DNA of 33,985 nucleotides from Gammaproteobacteria bacterium. Lineage in GTDB: Bacteria; Pseudomonadota; Gammaproteobacteria; Steroidobacterales; Woeseiaceae. This document shows, piece after piece, positions 6,885-16,900 of this stretch. Every line of letters starts with the position of its first letter. Positions within the stretch are counted from its first letter, which is position 1. The stretch lies in contig JAUHZT010000019.1 of assembly GCA_030425905.1 (NCBI GenBank), positions 1 through 33,985 on the forward strand. Reading direction: 5' to 3'. The notes beneath the pieces were generated by a model. The model saw only the letters and a list, made by a program, of their open reading frames with translations. It had not been told where the DNA came from and did no database searches. The translations under genes were made by a program, and so were the position numbers.

Positions 6885-8080
6885 TCCAGTACTTCCGCGG
6901 CGGTCTGGAGGCGGTCCTCTGCCCGCTTGGCGAGCAGCATGTTGAGCAGCGCCTGGTAGTGGCCGACCCGCGCGGGCAGCAGCGGGATAGGTGCTTTGGC
7001 GTGCTTGTAGATGATGCTCATCGCCGAATCCCCTGTGTACGGCTTTGCGCCCGTTAACATCTCGAACAGCAAGATGCCCAGACTGTAAATGTCACTGCGC
7101 ACATCCATGCCGTTGCCGTGACCCTGCTCCGGGCTCATGTAATAAGGCGTGCCGAAAATCTCGCCACTGCCGGTCATCTCCATTTGCCAACGCAGGCGTT
7201 TCGCGAGCCCGAAATCTATCAGTGCAATTGAATCGTCGGCACGCAACATGATGTTCGCGGGTTTAAGGTCGCGATGCAGGATGCCGACTTTGTGGATCTC
7301 CGCCATCGCGCCGGTGATCTGCCGAAAGTAGCGAATCGCAGTCTGTTCGGAAATACCCGCCGCTATGCGGTGCTTGAGGTCGCCGCCCGCAAGGTATTCC
7401 ATCGCGATGTGAGCGTGGTTATCACCGACACCGAGATCGAAAATCTGCACGATATTCGGGTGATCCAGTTCCGCGATCATCTCGTATTCCTGCAGGAAAC
7501 GGTCGAAGGCGCCAATCGTGTCTTCGGCATCGGGAATCTGCCGCAATACCTTGAGTACAACGTTCCGGCCGATAGACTTCCGTTCGGCCAGATAGACTGC
7601 CGAATACTCGGTGGTACTGAGCTTCCTGATAAACCGGTAACCGCGAATCAACGGGTTGATACCAGTCGCCTGATCGCCGACGAACAGCGAGTCCGTCGAT
7701 GCGAGCTTGTTGCCTTCGCTGAGTAAATCGCTGAGGAAAACTACCAGGGCATCGTGACGCAGCGTATCGCGATTGAAAAAGCCGCTCGCCCCAGCCGCCA
7801 GGATGTCATTCTTTTCGTCCTCATAGCCGAAGTAAACGAGCGGCGGGAATGCCGTCGCCCGCAGGTACTGTCGAATGACATCGCTGCCGTCGCGATCGCC
7901 AAGTTCATTGCCCAGCAGCACCAGGTCGTTGCCGGCCCCGGAAAAACTGTCCGGCAAATGGCCATCAGACAGCGGATCGTAAGAAGTGATGCTTGCGTCG
8001 GGCCAGTGCGTTGTCACGTGATGCATAAGCAACGAGCGGTAATCCGCCTGGCCATCAATAATCATGACCTTGAGCTTCAT
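6875..8080 (-). CDS. Receiver-like domain fused to Hanks-type Ser/Thr protein kinase
   Basis: Residues about 3-120 resemble a response-regulator receiver (VMIIDGQADYR), but the acceptor Asp position after LVLL is Gly57 and the conserved Lys is Asn (GFFNRD). Residues about 148-401 are a eukaryotic-like kinase. The ATP lysine is Lys177 (VVLKVL), the helix-C Glu is Glu198, HRDLKPAN is at 269-276, DFG at 289-291 and the activation-segment end GTPYYMSPEQ at 310-319. So catalysis looks possible. The nucleotide loop, however, reads KLSTTEYSAVY, with none of the usual glycines. There is no membrane segment or sensor domain. I start at ATG 8080 rather than the adjacent GTG 8083; the Shine-Dalgarno does not decide. 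It follows purF by 36 bases and overlaps miaE. Confidence 0.92.
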   Translation of the reverse strand: MKLKVMIIDGQADYRSLLMHHVTTHWPDASITSYDPLSDGHLPDSFSGAGNDLVLLGNELGDRDGSDVIRQYLRATAFPPLVYFGYEDEKNDILAAGASGFFNRDTLRHDALVVFLSDLLSEGNKLASTDSLFVGDQATGINPLIRGYRFIRKLSTTEYSAVYLAERKSIGRNVVLKVLRQIPDAEDTIGAFDRFLQEYEMIAELDHPNIVQIFDLGVGDNHAHIAMEYLAGGDLKHRIAAGISEQTAIRYFRQITGAMAEIHKVGILHRDLKPANIMLRADDSIALIDFGLAKRLRWQMEMTGSGEIFGTPYYMSPEQGHGNGMDVRSDIYSLGILLFEMLTGAKPYTGDSAMSIIYKHAKAPIPLLPARVGHYQALLNMLLAKRAEDRLQTAAEVLEWL

Positions 8081-8116
8081 CACCTGCTACCGTGCCGAAG
8101 CCGCCGCCCCGGCGGT

Positions 8117-9625
8117 TCACATCCCGACGGCAGACGGGATGCCTTTATGCCGCTTATCGCGTTCCTGCTTCGCAGCGTCGTTTCTGCGTTGTTCGAGTTC
8201 ACCGAGGTACTCGTCCGTTACATCACCCGTTACATATTCGCCGGAGAAGCAGGATGTATCAAATTCGCTGATATCCGAATTGTCATGCCGGACGGAGCGG
8301 ATCAGCCCGTGCAGGTCCTGGTAGATCAGTTTGTCTGCACCAATGAGCTGCCGGATTTCATCAACCGAGCGGCCCGTCGCAATAAGTTCTGATGCGGCCG
8401 GCATGTCAATGCCATAGACGTTCGGGCAACGAACCGGTGGCGCAGCAGATGCGAAGTAGACCTTCCGGGCACCCGCCTCGCGAGCAAGCTTGATAATCTG
8501 CCGCGAGGTCGTGCCACGCACGATCGAGTCATCGACCAGCAGCACATTCTTGTTGCGAAACTCGAGATCGATCGCATTCAGCTTGCGCCGTACGGACTTG
8601 GCCCGCTCGGCCTGCCCCGGCATGATAAACGTGCGGCCAATGTAGCGATTCTTGATAAAGCCTTCGCGATATTTCACGCCGAGGTGGTAAGCCACCTGCA
8701 ATGCGGCGGTCCGGCTGGTATCCGGAATCGGTATAACCACGTCGATATCGTGCTCGGGAAAATCGCGCACTATCTTGCCCGCCAGCTCTTCACCCATTCG
8801 CAAACGAGCCTTGTAGACCGATATGTTGTCGAGAATTGAGTCAGGCCGGGCAAAATAGACGTATTCGAACACGCACGGCGTATGCCGCGCTTCGCCAGTA
8901 TAGGCATGCGTATGCAACGTGCCGTCATTCTCAATGTACATGGTCTCGCCCGGCTGTACATCGCGCACACGCTCGTACTGCAGCACGTCGAGTGCGACGC
9001 TCTCGGATGCGACCATGTACTCGGGCCCGGATTCTGTTTCCTGCTTGCCGAACACGAGCGGCCGAATACCGTTTGGGTCACGAAACGCAACGATTCCATG
9101 ACCGACGATCATGACGACGACTGCGTAGCCGCCGCTGCAGCGCCGGTGCACGGCCTCTACAGCGCCGAACACCTGTTCGGGGCTTAGCGGTCCGTCGGCA
9201 CGGGCCTGTAACTCATGAGCAAATACATTCAGCAGGACTTCCGAATCCGACGAGGTACTGAGGTGGCGCCGATCTTCCTGCACCAGGAGACTCGTGAGTT
9301 CATTGTGATTCGTAAGATTGCCGTTATGTGCCAGCAAAATACCGTATGGCGAGTTGACGTACAGGGGTTGTGCTTCGGCAGAGTTTGAGCCGCCAGCCGT
9401 CGGGTAACGAACATGGCCGATACCCACCTCGCCTTCCAGTGCGAGCATGTGCCGCTGGCGAAAAACATCGCGCACTAAACCATTGCTCTTGCGCTGCTGC
9501 AGTCCCTTTGCACCCCAGGTTACGATCCCAGCCGCGTCCTGACCGCGGTGCTGCATAACCGTCAGGGCATCGTAAAGCGCCTGGTTGACCGGTCGCTTAC
9601 TTACGATTCCTACAACGCCACACAT
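8117..9625 (-). CDS. purF: Amidophosphoribosyltransferase
   Basis: PurF makes 5-phosphoribosylamine from PRPP and glutamine, the committed step of purine synthesis. The 502-residue protein begins MCGVVG, so Cys2 becomes the N-terminal nucleophile of the glutaminase domain after Met removal, with no propeptide. NGNLTN at 101-106 also fits this domain. The phosphoribosyltransferase half carries the PRPP loop [16 protein letters not shown] at 360-375. GGAG eight bases before the ATG supports the start. It follows cvpA by 16 bases, as in E. coli and Pseudomonas. A GC-rich inverted repeat without a T-run lies just after the stop, so the downstream kinase may share the transcript. Confidence 0.98.
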   Translation of the reverse strand: MCGVVGIVSKRPVNQALYDALTVMQHRGQDAAGIVTWGAKGLQQRKSNGLVRDVFRQRHMLALEGEVGIGHVRYPTAGGSNSAEAQPLYVNSPYGILLAHNGNLTNHNELTSLLVQEDRRHLSTSSDSEVLLNVFAHELQARADGPLSPEQVFGAVEAVHRRCSGGYAVVVMIVGHGIVAFRDPNGIRPLVFGKQETESGPEYMVASESVALDVLQYERVRDVQPGETMYIENDGTLHTHAYTGEARHTPCVFEYVYFARPDSILDNISVYKARLRMGEELAGKIVRDFPEHDIDVVIPIPDTSRTAALQVAYHLGVKYREGFIKNRYIGRTFIMPGQAERAKSVRRKLNAIDLEFRNKNVLLVDDSIVRGTTSRQIIKLAREAGARKVYFASAAPPVRCPNVYGIDMPAASELIATGRSVDEIRQLIGADKLIYQDLHGLIRSVRHDNSDISEFDTSCFSGEYVTGDVTDEYLGELEQRRNDAAKQERDKRHKGIPSAVGM

Positions 9626-9641
9626 ATATACACTCCGCTAA

Positions 9642-10190
9642 TCAGCTCCCGCCAGGGAGCACCAGTTCCGTTGGTAAATCGATCGGCAATGTTTCAGCCG
9701 TATCGTCGGGCATGATGAGATCCAGTCCCTGTGGCGCCATTTCGGCAATCCACTCGGCCAGCACCGCAACGTGTGGGATCAGGGCTGACTCCTGCCACCA
9801 GGGGTCATTACTGAATCCAGCATACTCACCGCCCAACACGAACACCGCCAGCAGCAATACACCGCGGCACGCACCAAACAATGAGCCAAACAATCGGTCA
9901 ACGCCGGACAGTGCCGAGATGCGTACCAGCTTGGACAAGCCCCAGCCGATCAAGCCACCGATAATCAGAACGACCGCAAACACCAATACCCGGCCAAACC
10001 AGGTTTGCAGCTCTTCCGAACTCAGCCACGACGCGGAAACGTCGCCGAGTGCGGGGCCAAAATACAGTGCTGCCCAGATTGCGAACAGCAGTGCCGCAAT
10101 TGAAATGGCCTCTTTGATGAAGCCACGAAGGAAGCCCACAATGACTGAGACCAGTATGGCAACGGCAATGATGACGTCGATAATGGGCAT
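9642..10190 (-). CDS. cvpA: CvpA family inner-membrane protein
   Basis: CvpA was named for its need in colicin V production; its biochemical role is unsettled, with envelope functions such as bile tolerance reported in enterics. The 182-residue protein has four predicted membrane segments (about 5-24, 30-47, 65-88 and 102-121) and the family signature VGFLRGFIKEAIS after the first. The C-terminal 50 residues are soluble. It sits directly before purF, the conserved arrangement. No Shine-Dalgarno is evident at the ATG. A promoter-like extended -10 lies about 60 bases upstream. Confidence 0.94.
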   Translation of the reverse strand: MPIIDVIIAVAILVSVIVGFLRGFIKEAISIAALLFAIWAALYFGPALGDVSASWLSSEELQTWFGRVLVFAVVLIIGGLIGWGLSKLVRISALSGVDRLFGSLFGACRGVLLLAVFVLGGEYAGFSNDPWWQESALIPHVAVLAEWIAEMAPQGLDLIMPDDTAETLPIDLPTELVLPGGS

Positions 10191-10248
10191 CTAGAAAATC
10201 AGGTACGTCGACACGATTTCGGCACGGGTCGGTGGAGAATGGAACCGA

Positions 10249-10257
10249 ATTCTAGCA
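10249..10257 (-). promoter_or_regulatory. Candidate extended -10 promoter for cvpA-purF
   Basis: The minus strand reads TGCTAGAAT: the TG extension plus a hexamer one base from TATAAT. There is no good -35. It lies in the 137-base gap between dedD and cvpA, the largest gap in this run apart from the one around fimV, so separate control of cvpA-purF is plausible. Confidence 0.4.
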
Positions 10258-10296
10258 GAACACCCACGCGGCGCACGCATTAAACGTAAATCGAAT

Positions 10297-10329
10297 GACC
10301 GCCGCAAACCGTGCGCAATGCGGCCGGTC
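10297..10329 (-). terminator. Hairpin at the end of dedD (possible weak terminator)
   Basis: GACCGCCGCA and TGCGG-C-CGGTC pair over ten base pairs with one bulged C and a 12-base loop, overlapping the dedD stop codon. The minus-strand sequence after the stem (ATTCGATTTACGTTTAA) is T-rich but interrupted. It would separate accD-folC-dedD from cvpA-purF, in line with the promoter-like site that follows. Confidence 0.4.
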
Positions 10330-10954
10330 ACGGATGGGGCACAACCTGCCCTTTGTGCCCTGCTTTGGCGAGCCGCGCCGCCATAGCCTCGGCCGCCTGA
10401 CGGTCTTTCTGTGGTCCGATGCGCACGCGCTGAAGCTGCCCGGAGTCGGTTTGTAGCTGGCTCAGAAATGCGGCGAAGCCCTGTTTTCGCAAATCCGCTG
10501 CGAGTTTCTCGGCATTCTGCTTATTCGAGAAGCTGCCGAGTTGCACGGCGAACATGCCCGTTGCCGATGCCGCCGCGGGCACGGGCGCAGGTTTGGTCTC
10601 TACCGGCTCATCTGCGGGCGGTTTGGATTGCGCCCTGGGTTCTTGCGCAACCGGTTTCGGGGCCGGCGTCTCGCTCACCACGGCTGCCGGCACAGGCCGG
10701 CTGTCAGTCGCCTCAACTGTTGGCGCTTCTGCCGGCGGCGTCTCGCCAAGTTTGGCCGGCACTGGCTCGGTCCGGTCCCGGTCCAGAACAATAGTCTGCG
10801 TATTCTGTTCGTCCTGCCCCGGCAACGGCACGCGCTCGCTGCGCACTTCGCCGTCGACAGGTGGGCCGTCCAGAAATACCGGGACAACAAGTACCACTAC
10901 GGCGACGAGTACCACCGCGCCAATTATTCGTTCTTTCAATGCTCGTTCCATCAT
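10328..10954 (-). CDS. dedD: DedD-like SPOR-domain cell-division protein
   Basis: This 208-residue bitopic inner-membrane protein has one membrane segment at about 10-28, a long Pro/Ala/Glu-rich periplasmic linker (30-130) and a C-terminal SPOR domain (133-207, from FAVQLGSFSNKQNAEKL). SPOR domains bind denuded septal peptidoglycan, so it is expected at the division site, as DedD is in E. coli. The position folC-dedD-cvpA-purF is the same as in E. coli, which supports the symbol. AAGGG six bases before the first of two ATG codons supports the start. It lies nine bases after folC. Confidence 0.9.
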   Translation of the reverse strand: MMERALKERIIGAVVLVAVVVLVVPVFLDGPPVDGEVRSERVPLPGQDEQNTQTIVLDRDRTEPVPAKLGETPPAEAPTVEATDSRPVPAAVVSETPAPKPVAQEPRAQSKPPADEPVETKPAPVPAAASATGMFAVQLGSFSNKQNAEKLAADLRKQGFAAFLSQLQTDSGQLQRVRIGPQKDRQAAEAMAARLAKAGHKGQVVPHP

Positions 10955-10963
10955 GATGCGCCC

Positions 10964-12241
10964 TTAGCGACGCGAGTATAGCTCAAGCGCTTTGAGGACG
11001 GGGCTGACACTAAAAAACGAGCCCGTGACCAGGATACGGTCATTCGTCGTGGCATGTTCACTGGCAAAGGCCATCGCGGCGGCGGGCGACCTTGCTTCCA
11101 GGCAGGCGGCACCGCTGGCGTTCGCAACCCGACGTGCAAGCTCGTGTGCCGGAATGGCTCGCGGACTCTGCGCGGTAAACCCGATCCACTGATCAACGTG
11201 CGGCGCAAGCGGTCGCACACAGGCGGCAACATCCTTGTCGTCCAGCATCGCAAACAGGGCCAGGGTCTTGCCGTCGAACGGGCGCTCCGACAGGCTGGCG
11301 GCCAGCGCCTCGGCCGCGGCCGGATTGTGCGCCACATCGAGCAACCAGTTTCGCTCGGCGTTGATGGACTGCATGCGCCCCGGCAGGGACAGGGAGGCCA
11401 GGGCCGTGTTGATCAGGTCAGTATTCAGCTGGTCACCAAGACCGGCCGCCGCAAACAGGCACAGTACGCCGGCTGCGTTGCCCGTCTGCACCGCCCCACC
11501 CAACCCTGGCGGCTGCAGACCTGTCCAGCTTCGCTCCGAACTCGTCCAGTCCCAGAGCTCATCGCGATATTGCCAGCGGTAGTCGCGGCCGGCCGCCCAC
11601 AGATCAGCGCCGAGCGAGTCGGCGGTGGCCGCAATGGCGCGGGGCCGGTCGACGGAGCCGAACACCACCGGTTTGCCTGCGCGCATAATGCCCGCTTTTT
11701 CCACCGCGATACTCTCAACATCATTGCCAAGCCAGGCGCAATGATCGAGCGCGATATTGGTAATCAGACTCGCTGTCGGCTCGAAGGCATTGACCGCATC
11801 GAGCCGCCCGCCCATACCGACTTCCAGTACCGCCGCCTCGACGCCTCGCGCAGTAAAAGCGAGCATGGCCGCAAGCGTGCCAAATTCGAAGTAAGTTAAA
11901 GGAATATCGCCGCGCACTGCCTCAATGCGCGCAAAAGCATCCACGATTTCATCGTCGGGTAATGCTTCTCCGTCGACACAGATGCGCTCGTTGTAGCGGA
12001 GAATATGTGGCGAAGTGTAGGTGCCGACAGTTTTGCCGATTGCGCGCAACAGCGCTGTTGTCATTGCAACCGACGAACCCTTGCCGTTGGTGCCGCCGAT
12101 CAGAAAGGTGGTATCCGGCGTCCGCAGCGCCAGGCGTTCGATAAGGACCTGCACGCGCTCGAGACCGAGCACTATTTCCTGCGGTGATATTTGCTCGAGC
12201 CGGGCGAGCCAGTCGGCCAAAGACGCACGCGCCTGGGTCAT
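10964..12241 (-). CDS. folC: Dihydrofolate synthase / folylpolyglutamate synthase
   Basis: FolC adds glutamate to dihydropteroate and further glutamates to folates in the cytosol. The 425-residue protein is a Mur-ligase-family enzyme with the ATP loop GGTNGKGS at 49-56 and the family block VLEVGMGGRLDAVNAFEP near 140-157. Its length equals that of E. coli FolC (422). It begins seven bases after the accD stop and is followed nine bases later by dedD, consistent with one accD-folC-dedD message. Confidence 0.97.
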   Translation of the reverse strand: MTQARASLADWLARLEQISPQEIVLGLERVQVLIERLALRTPDTTFLIGGTNGKGSSVAMTTALLRAIGKTVGTYTSPHILRYNERICVDGEALPDDEIVDAFARIEAVRGDIPLTYFEFGTLAAMLAFTARGVEAAVLEVGMGGRLDAVNAFEPTASLITNIALDHCAWLGNDVESIAVEKAGIMRAGKPVVFGSVDRPRAIAATADSLGADLWAAGRDYRWQYRDELWDWTSSERSWTGLQPPGLGGAVQTGNAAGVLCLFAAAGLGDQLNTDLINTALASLSLPGRMQSINAERNWLLDVAHNPAAAEALAASLSERPFDGKTLALFAMLDDKDVAACVRPLAPHVDQWIGFTAQSPRAIPAHELARRVANASGAACLEARSPAAAMAFASEHATTNDRILVTGSFFSVSPVLKALELYSRR

Positions 12242-12248
12242 GGCCGGA

Positions 12249-13115
12249 TTACGAAGCTATCGGACTCGGCCGATGCTCAAACTTGGCCAGCAGATCCGCA
12301 ATCTGCTCGCGCATCTGGCGGCGATCCACAATCATGTCGATGGCGCCGTGATCGAGCAGGAATTCACTTCTCTGGAAGCCTTCCGGCAACGTCTCGCGCA
12401 CCGTCTGCTCGATAACGCGAGGGCCGGCAAAGCCAATCAGTGCATCCGGTTCGGCTATATTGACATCGCCCAGCATCGCCAGGCTGGCCGACACACCGCC
12501 GGTCGTTGGGTCCGTCAGCACAGAAACATAGGGCACTTTGGCCGCACCGAGCCGCGCCAGCGCCGCCGATGTCTTGGCCATTTGCAACAGTGAGAACAGG
12601 GCTTCCTGCATGCGCGCGCCGCCACTGGCTGAAAAACAAATCAGCGGCATCTTTTCTTCGGCGGCGATAGCCGCAGCACGTGAAAACCGCTCACCCACGA
12701 CGGAACCCATTGAACCGCCCATAAAGGAAAACTCGAACGCACAGGTGACAACCGGCCGACCCAGTAGCGCGCCACGCACAGCGACCAGCGCATCTTTCTC
12801 GCCGGTTTTTTTCTGCGCAGCGACAATACGATCCTTGTAACGCTTGCTGTCCTTGAAGCGCAATGGGTCTTCGGGTTCAAGATTAGCCGCAATTTCCTTT
12901 TGCGACTCGGGGTCGAGAAAGTAGTCGAGTCGTTGCCGCGCGCCAATGCGCATGTGGTGGGTGCACTTGGGACAGACGTACAGGTTACGTTCAAGTTCGT
13001 TCTTGTACAGCTGCGCGTCGCACCTGGAACATTTGATCCACACGCCTTCGGGCACCGAGCGGGTACGCTTTTCGGTGCTGATGCGCGACGGCATTAATTT
13101 TTCGAACCAGCTCAT
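12249..13115 (-). CDS. accD: Acetyl-CoA carboxylase carboxyltransferase subunit beta
   Basis: AccD is the beta subunit of the carboxyltransferase that transfers CO2 from carboxybiotin to acetyl-CoA for fatty acid synthesis. The N-terminal four-cysteine zinc ribbon is complete (Cys29, Cys32, Cys48, Cys51). The crotonase-like core follows, with [12 protein letters not shown] and PTTGGVSAS. It has 288 residues against 304 in E. coli, the difference being at the C-terminus. It lies between truA and folC; Pseudomonas and relatives have trpF between truA and accD, which is absent here. Confidence 0.97.
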   Translation of the reverse strand: MSWFEKLMPSRISTEKRTRSVPEGVWIKCSRCDAQLYKNELERNLYVCPKCTHHMRIGARQRLDYFLDPESQKEIAANLEPEDPLRFKDSKRYKDRIVAAQKKTGEKDALVAVRGALLGRPVVTCAFEFSFMGGSMGSVVGERFSRAAAIAAEEKMPLICFSASGGARMQEALFSLLQMAKTSAALARLGAAKVPYVSVLTDPTTGGVSASLAMLGDVNIAEPDALIGFAGPRVIEQTVRETLPEGFQRSEFLLDHGAIDMIVDRRQMREQIADLLAKFEHRPSPIAS

Positions 13116-13155
13116 TGCGGTATGTTAAGAGGAATAGCGAGCCAACGCCACTGGT

Positions 13156-13914
13156 TCATTGCCGCGGTATCTGGTACTCGTCGGCATATACAACCTCGAC
13201 CAGCGTCAGGCCGTGCGCCGGTGCAGCGATACCACCTTCTTTTCGGTCATGACTCGCAAGCACTTCGGCAATCCATTCGACCGGCTCATCGCCGCCGCCG
13301 ACAGCGACGAGGGTGCCCACGATGTTGCGCACCATGCGCTGCAGAAACGCGTCCGCACGGACGTCCACGTGAATGTAATCCCCCACGCGATCTACCGAGA
13401 TCGCCAACAGGGTACGCCGGGGTGAGGCGGCCTGGCACCCGGCGGCACGGAATGCGGAAAAATCATGCGTCCCCAGCAGGCTTTGCGCGGCCTCGTGCAT
13501 GCGATGAGCATCCAGCGGCTTGTATACCCACCAGACGCGCTCGCGCTCCAGAGCCGGTCGCACCAGCCGGTTAAGAATGACGTACCGGTAGCGTCGCTCC
13601 AGCGCCGAGAATCGCGCATGAAAATCGTCCGGCACCTCGCGAACCCATGCAACGCTGATGTCGTCGGGGAGATTGCTGTTGGCACCCAGCAGCCAGCCGC
13701 GCTCACTGCGCCGCTTGTCAGTATCGAAGTGGGCAACCTGCCCGCTTGCGTGCACGCCGGTATCCGTTCGCCCGGCGCCCTGGATCTGCACCGGCTCGTC
13801 TGCGACCCGGCTCAACGCGCGCTCCAGGCACTCCTGCACACTCCTGGCGTTTTCCTGGCGCTGCCAGCCACTGTAGGCCGTACCGTCGTACTCAATTCCG
13901 ATCGCAAGTCGCAT
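13156..13914 (-). CDS. truA: tRNA pseudouridine(38-40) synthase
   Basis: TruA converts uridines 38-40 in the anticodon arm of many tRNAs to pseudouridine. The catalytic aspartate is Asp51 in GAGRTDTGVHASGQ. The N-terminal IEYDGTAYSGWQRQ and the later AFRAAGCQA are family features. It has 252 residues (E. coli 270). It follows the fimV terminator and precedes accD, the order found in Pseudomonas. No separate promoter was identified in the short gap after the terminator. Confidence 0.97.
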   Translation of the reverse strand: MRLAIGIEYDGTAYSGWQRQENARSVQECLERALSRVADEPVQIQGAGRTDTGVHASGQVAHFDTDKRRSERGWLLGANSNLPDDISVAWVREVPDDFHARFSALERRYRYVILNRLVRPALERERVWWVYKPLDAHRMHEAAQSLLGTHDFSAFRAAGCQAASPRRTLLAISVDRVGDYIHVDVRADAFLQRMVRNIVGTLVAVGGGDEPVEWIAEVLASHDRKEGGIAAPAHGLTLVEVVYADEYQIPRQ

Positions 13915-13929
13915 AATCTATCTAAGTTG

Positions 13930-13967
13930 CGCAAATGAAACCGGCGCCGCTTGGAGGCGGCGCCGGT
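13930..13967 (-). terminator. Rho-independent terminator of fimV
   Basis: ACCGGCGCCGC (13940-13950) and GCGGCGCCGGT (13957-13967) form a perfect 11-bp GC-rich stem with a six-base loop. On the minus strand it is followed directly by TTTCATTTG. It starts 33 bases after the fimV stop. It should end most transcription from aroC-asd-fimV before truA. Confidence 0.75.
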
Positions 13968-13999
13968 GCAGGTCTGGCTGGTTGCGCCCCGCTCGTCTG

Positions 14000-16900
14000 T
14001 CAGGAGGGCAACGAATCCAGGAGTTGCTGTGCCTGCTGGCGCTGGCTGGCATCGCCCTCGTCCAGCACTTCTTCCAGGATGCTGCGGGCGCCTGCGGGGT
14101 CGCCCATGTCCACGTAGGCCCGCGCAAGATCAAGCTTGGTGCCCACTTCGGTCATGGTCCGCGCTTCATGCAGATCGTCCGACATGTCATCCGGCGACAA
14201 TGCCAGCGTTTCGGCAGTTTCATCATTCCCCGCCAGTCCCGGGCGCGGTTGCTCAACGGTCGGTTCATCGCGCGGCTGCTCAACGGTGTCGCCCGCTTCG
14301 CTCAGCTTGAGTGCCGCCGTGAGGTCGTCGAGATCAAGGTCGACATCCGTACTGCCAATGGCCGGCATCTCACCCGTTTCTTCGAGGGTGGGATCGCCCG
14401 CGAATGAATCGCCCGGCAGCGCTTCCGTACTCGCGTAGTCAAAATCGCCGTCGTTGAGGCTCGAAGCCAGCATCGTGGCATCGTTGTCGTCCAGCGCGGG
14501 CACGTCTTTTGTATCCGCCGCCGGCACAACCATATCTTCGCTAAGGATCTGTGTTCGGCCGGTTGCGGCGAGTAAATCCTCCTCGACGTTCGAACTGGTT
14601 TCGGTTAACGAGATTGCGGCCGGGTTCTGGCCGGTTTCGTCATCAGCCAGCCGCATGCCGGTCGCCGTCGTCGCAAAACCGTCATCCAGATCGAAAGCCT
14701 CCATGAGGCCGGTCTCGTCTGCGTCAACCGCCGTATTCCTGCCGGTTTCGTCAACACTGCTCAACGCCTCATTCGTGCCCGTCGAATCCAGGTCGTCCAG
14801 CGAGGCCAGCTCCGTCGCGCCGTCATTGTCGAAATCATCCAGATCGTCAAGTGAGGCGATCTCGGTTTCCGCCAGACCATCGAGATCGAGGTCCAGGTCA
14901 TCGAGGTCGATCTCGGCCGTCGCATCCGATGCTTGCCCCGTAGAGCCAATAGCTTCCCCGAGTGTCTTGTCGAGCGACGGCAGATTGCCGGTGCTGTCGA
15001 GGTCGGTGAATTGCTCCGAGATCGTCGGCGTTTCAACGGTGGTCTCGTCAACTGGCATCTCGACAGTGGCTTCGGTTGCCGGAACAACCGGGTCGGCGCC
15101 CGCATCGTCCTCAAAAAGAAAATCAATGCCGTCGTCATCCGCACTGTCGGCGCCGAGGTCGATAACGTCGTCCACTTCCGCAGACTCGTCACCAAAGTCC
15201 ATGTCCAGTGCACCGGTGCCGTCGCCATCGTCCTCGAAGGCAAGGTCTACAACTTTGGTAGCCCCGGCAACGCCAGCGCCGGCAAACATTGCATGATCAC
15301 CGGCAATCTGCTGCCCCATGATGACGATCTTGTCCCACTCGTCGGCCTGGCCGTCTGACGCATCGCGCAAGCGCTCAGCCGCATCGACGAACAAATCCCG
15401 ATTGCCCCACACGAAGTAAATTTCGCAGAGCTTGGTGAGCAGGTCCTGCCGCTTTGGCTCTGCCTGCAACGCACCATTAATAAGGTCCGCTGCCTGGTCA
15501 TAAAGGCCGTAAGCCATATGGAAGTCGGCTTCCGCTATCGGATCCGACTGGTCGAGGTTGACCGCCGTATCGCTACTAAAGGTGTCTTCCAGGGAATCAA
15601 ATTTGCCGGTTTCGGCCGCCGGGTCGTCCAGTGTGAGCGCTTGCGTTTCAAGCGTCTGCTCGCCAGCCGCCTTGAAGCCCGCGCCCTGCTCAACCACCAC
15701 AATCGACTCGTCATCCCGGCTTGGCGCACGCAGCGATTCTGTGGCTGCCAGCGCCTCCCCGGTCGGCTCGTCGTCGTCAAGACGCGCTCCCCAGACATCG
15801 GCTTCATCATCGCTGCCACCGCCGCGACGCATGAACCAGACCAGGATCGCTATCACCAGTAACAGCGCGGCACCGATCCAGACAAAGGTATTGCTAAGCA
15901 AGCCCATCAGCTTGTCGACAATTGACTCGTCGCGATCGGCGCCCGAACTGATGATCGTCGACGAATCCTGCGCCGGCGTGGCTGTTTCCGCCTGCTCAGC
16001 ATCGCTCTCGTCATCGCTGCTAAGTTCATCGGTATCCGGGAACAGGCTGTCGTCCGCCTGCAACTCTTCCATGTCATCTGCAACGAACGGGTCGCTCTCT
16101 TCTTCGACCGGTGGCTCGTAAATCTCGCCGCGAATATCCGCGAGTTCCTGGCGCAGGTTCGCAAGTTCGCTGTCACGAACCTCGATCAGCGCGTTTTGCT
16201 CGGGCACATCCGCCGCTTCAATTTCAGCGATTCGATCCAGAATCTGTTGCTCGCGCGGCACTGTTTCGTCGGCCACTTCGCCGTCCATCGCCGTATCCGC
16301 CGCGACGGTCTCTTCATCGGGCGGCACAAGGATCAGTCCCGGCCGCGTCTCAGGCTCGGGCGCTAGCGCCGGTTCTGCCGCCGGCGAAGGAGCAACACCG
16401 GTCCAGGCAGAATTCTGTTGCTGGATCGCAGACAGCGCCGTACCACGGTCGATTCTGTAGATCTCGTCGGCACTCGGGATTCGGAGGCGCGCGCCTGCGC
16501 GCAACACATTGATATTGCCGCCAAATGCCTGCGGATTTGCCTCAAAAATGGCCAGCATTGTCTGGTTCATGGTCAGGCGCGAGTCCGGGCGCAGTGAGCT
16601 TGCAATGCCCCACAGCGTTTCGCCAGGGTTGACGGCATAGTTGCCGCCCTCGGCCGCATCGTAAGGTGTGTCGTCTCGAACAGGCTGTGGCTTCGATTGC
16701 GTGGCCGCTGGCGTGGTCGGGCTCGTGGTCGGTGCCGTCTGCTGGCGAACGGGCGCAGGTGCTGCCGCCGCGGGAGCCGGGGCACGCTCAATTCGACCGC
16801 TGTCGGCCGGCGCATTGCGTTGCGGCGCGCTTACCTGCGGCTGTGCCTGGGACGGCGGCGCGAAGGTTGGCGGGTCCAGCAACACCGTGTATTCACGCAA

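Noticed and set aside
8094-8119. Terminator between purF and the kinase
   Set aside because: A GC-rich inverted repeat is present (CCGCC/GGCGG), but the minus strand after it has no T-run, so read-through into the kinase gene is likely.
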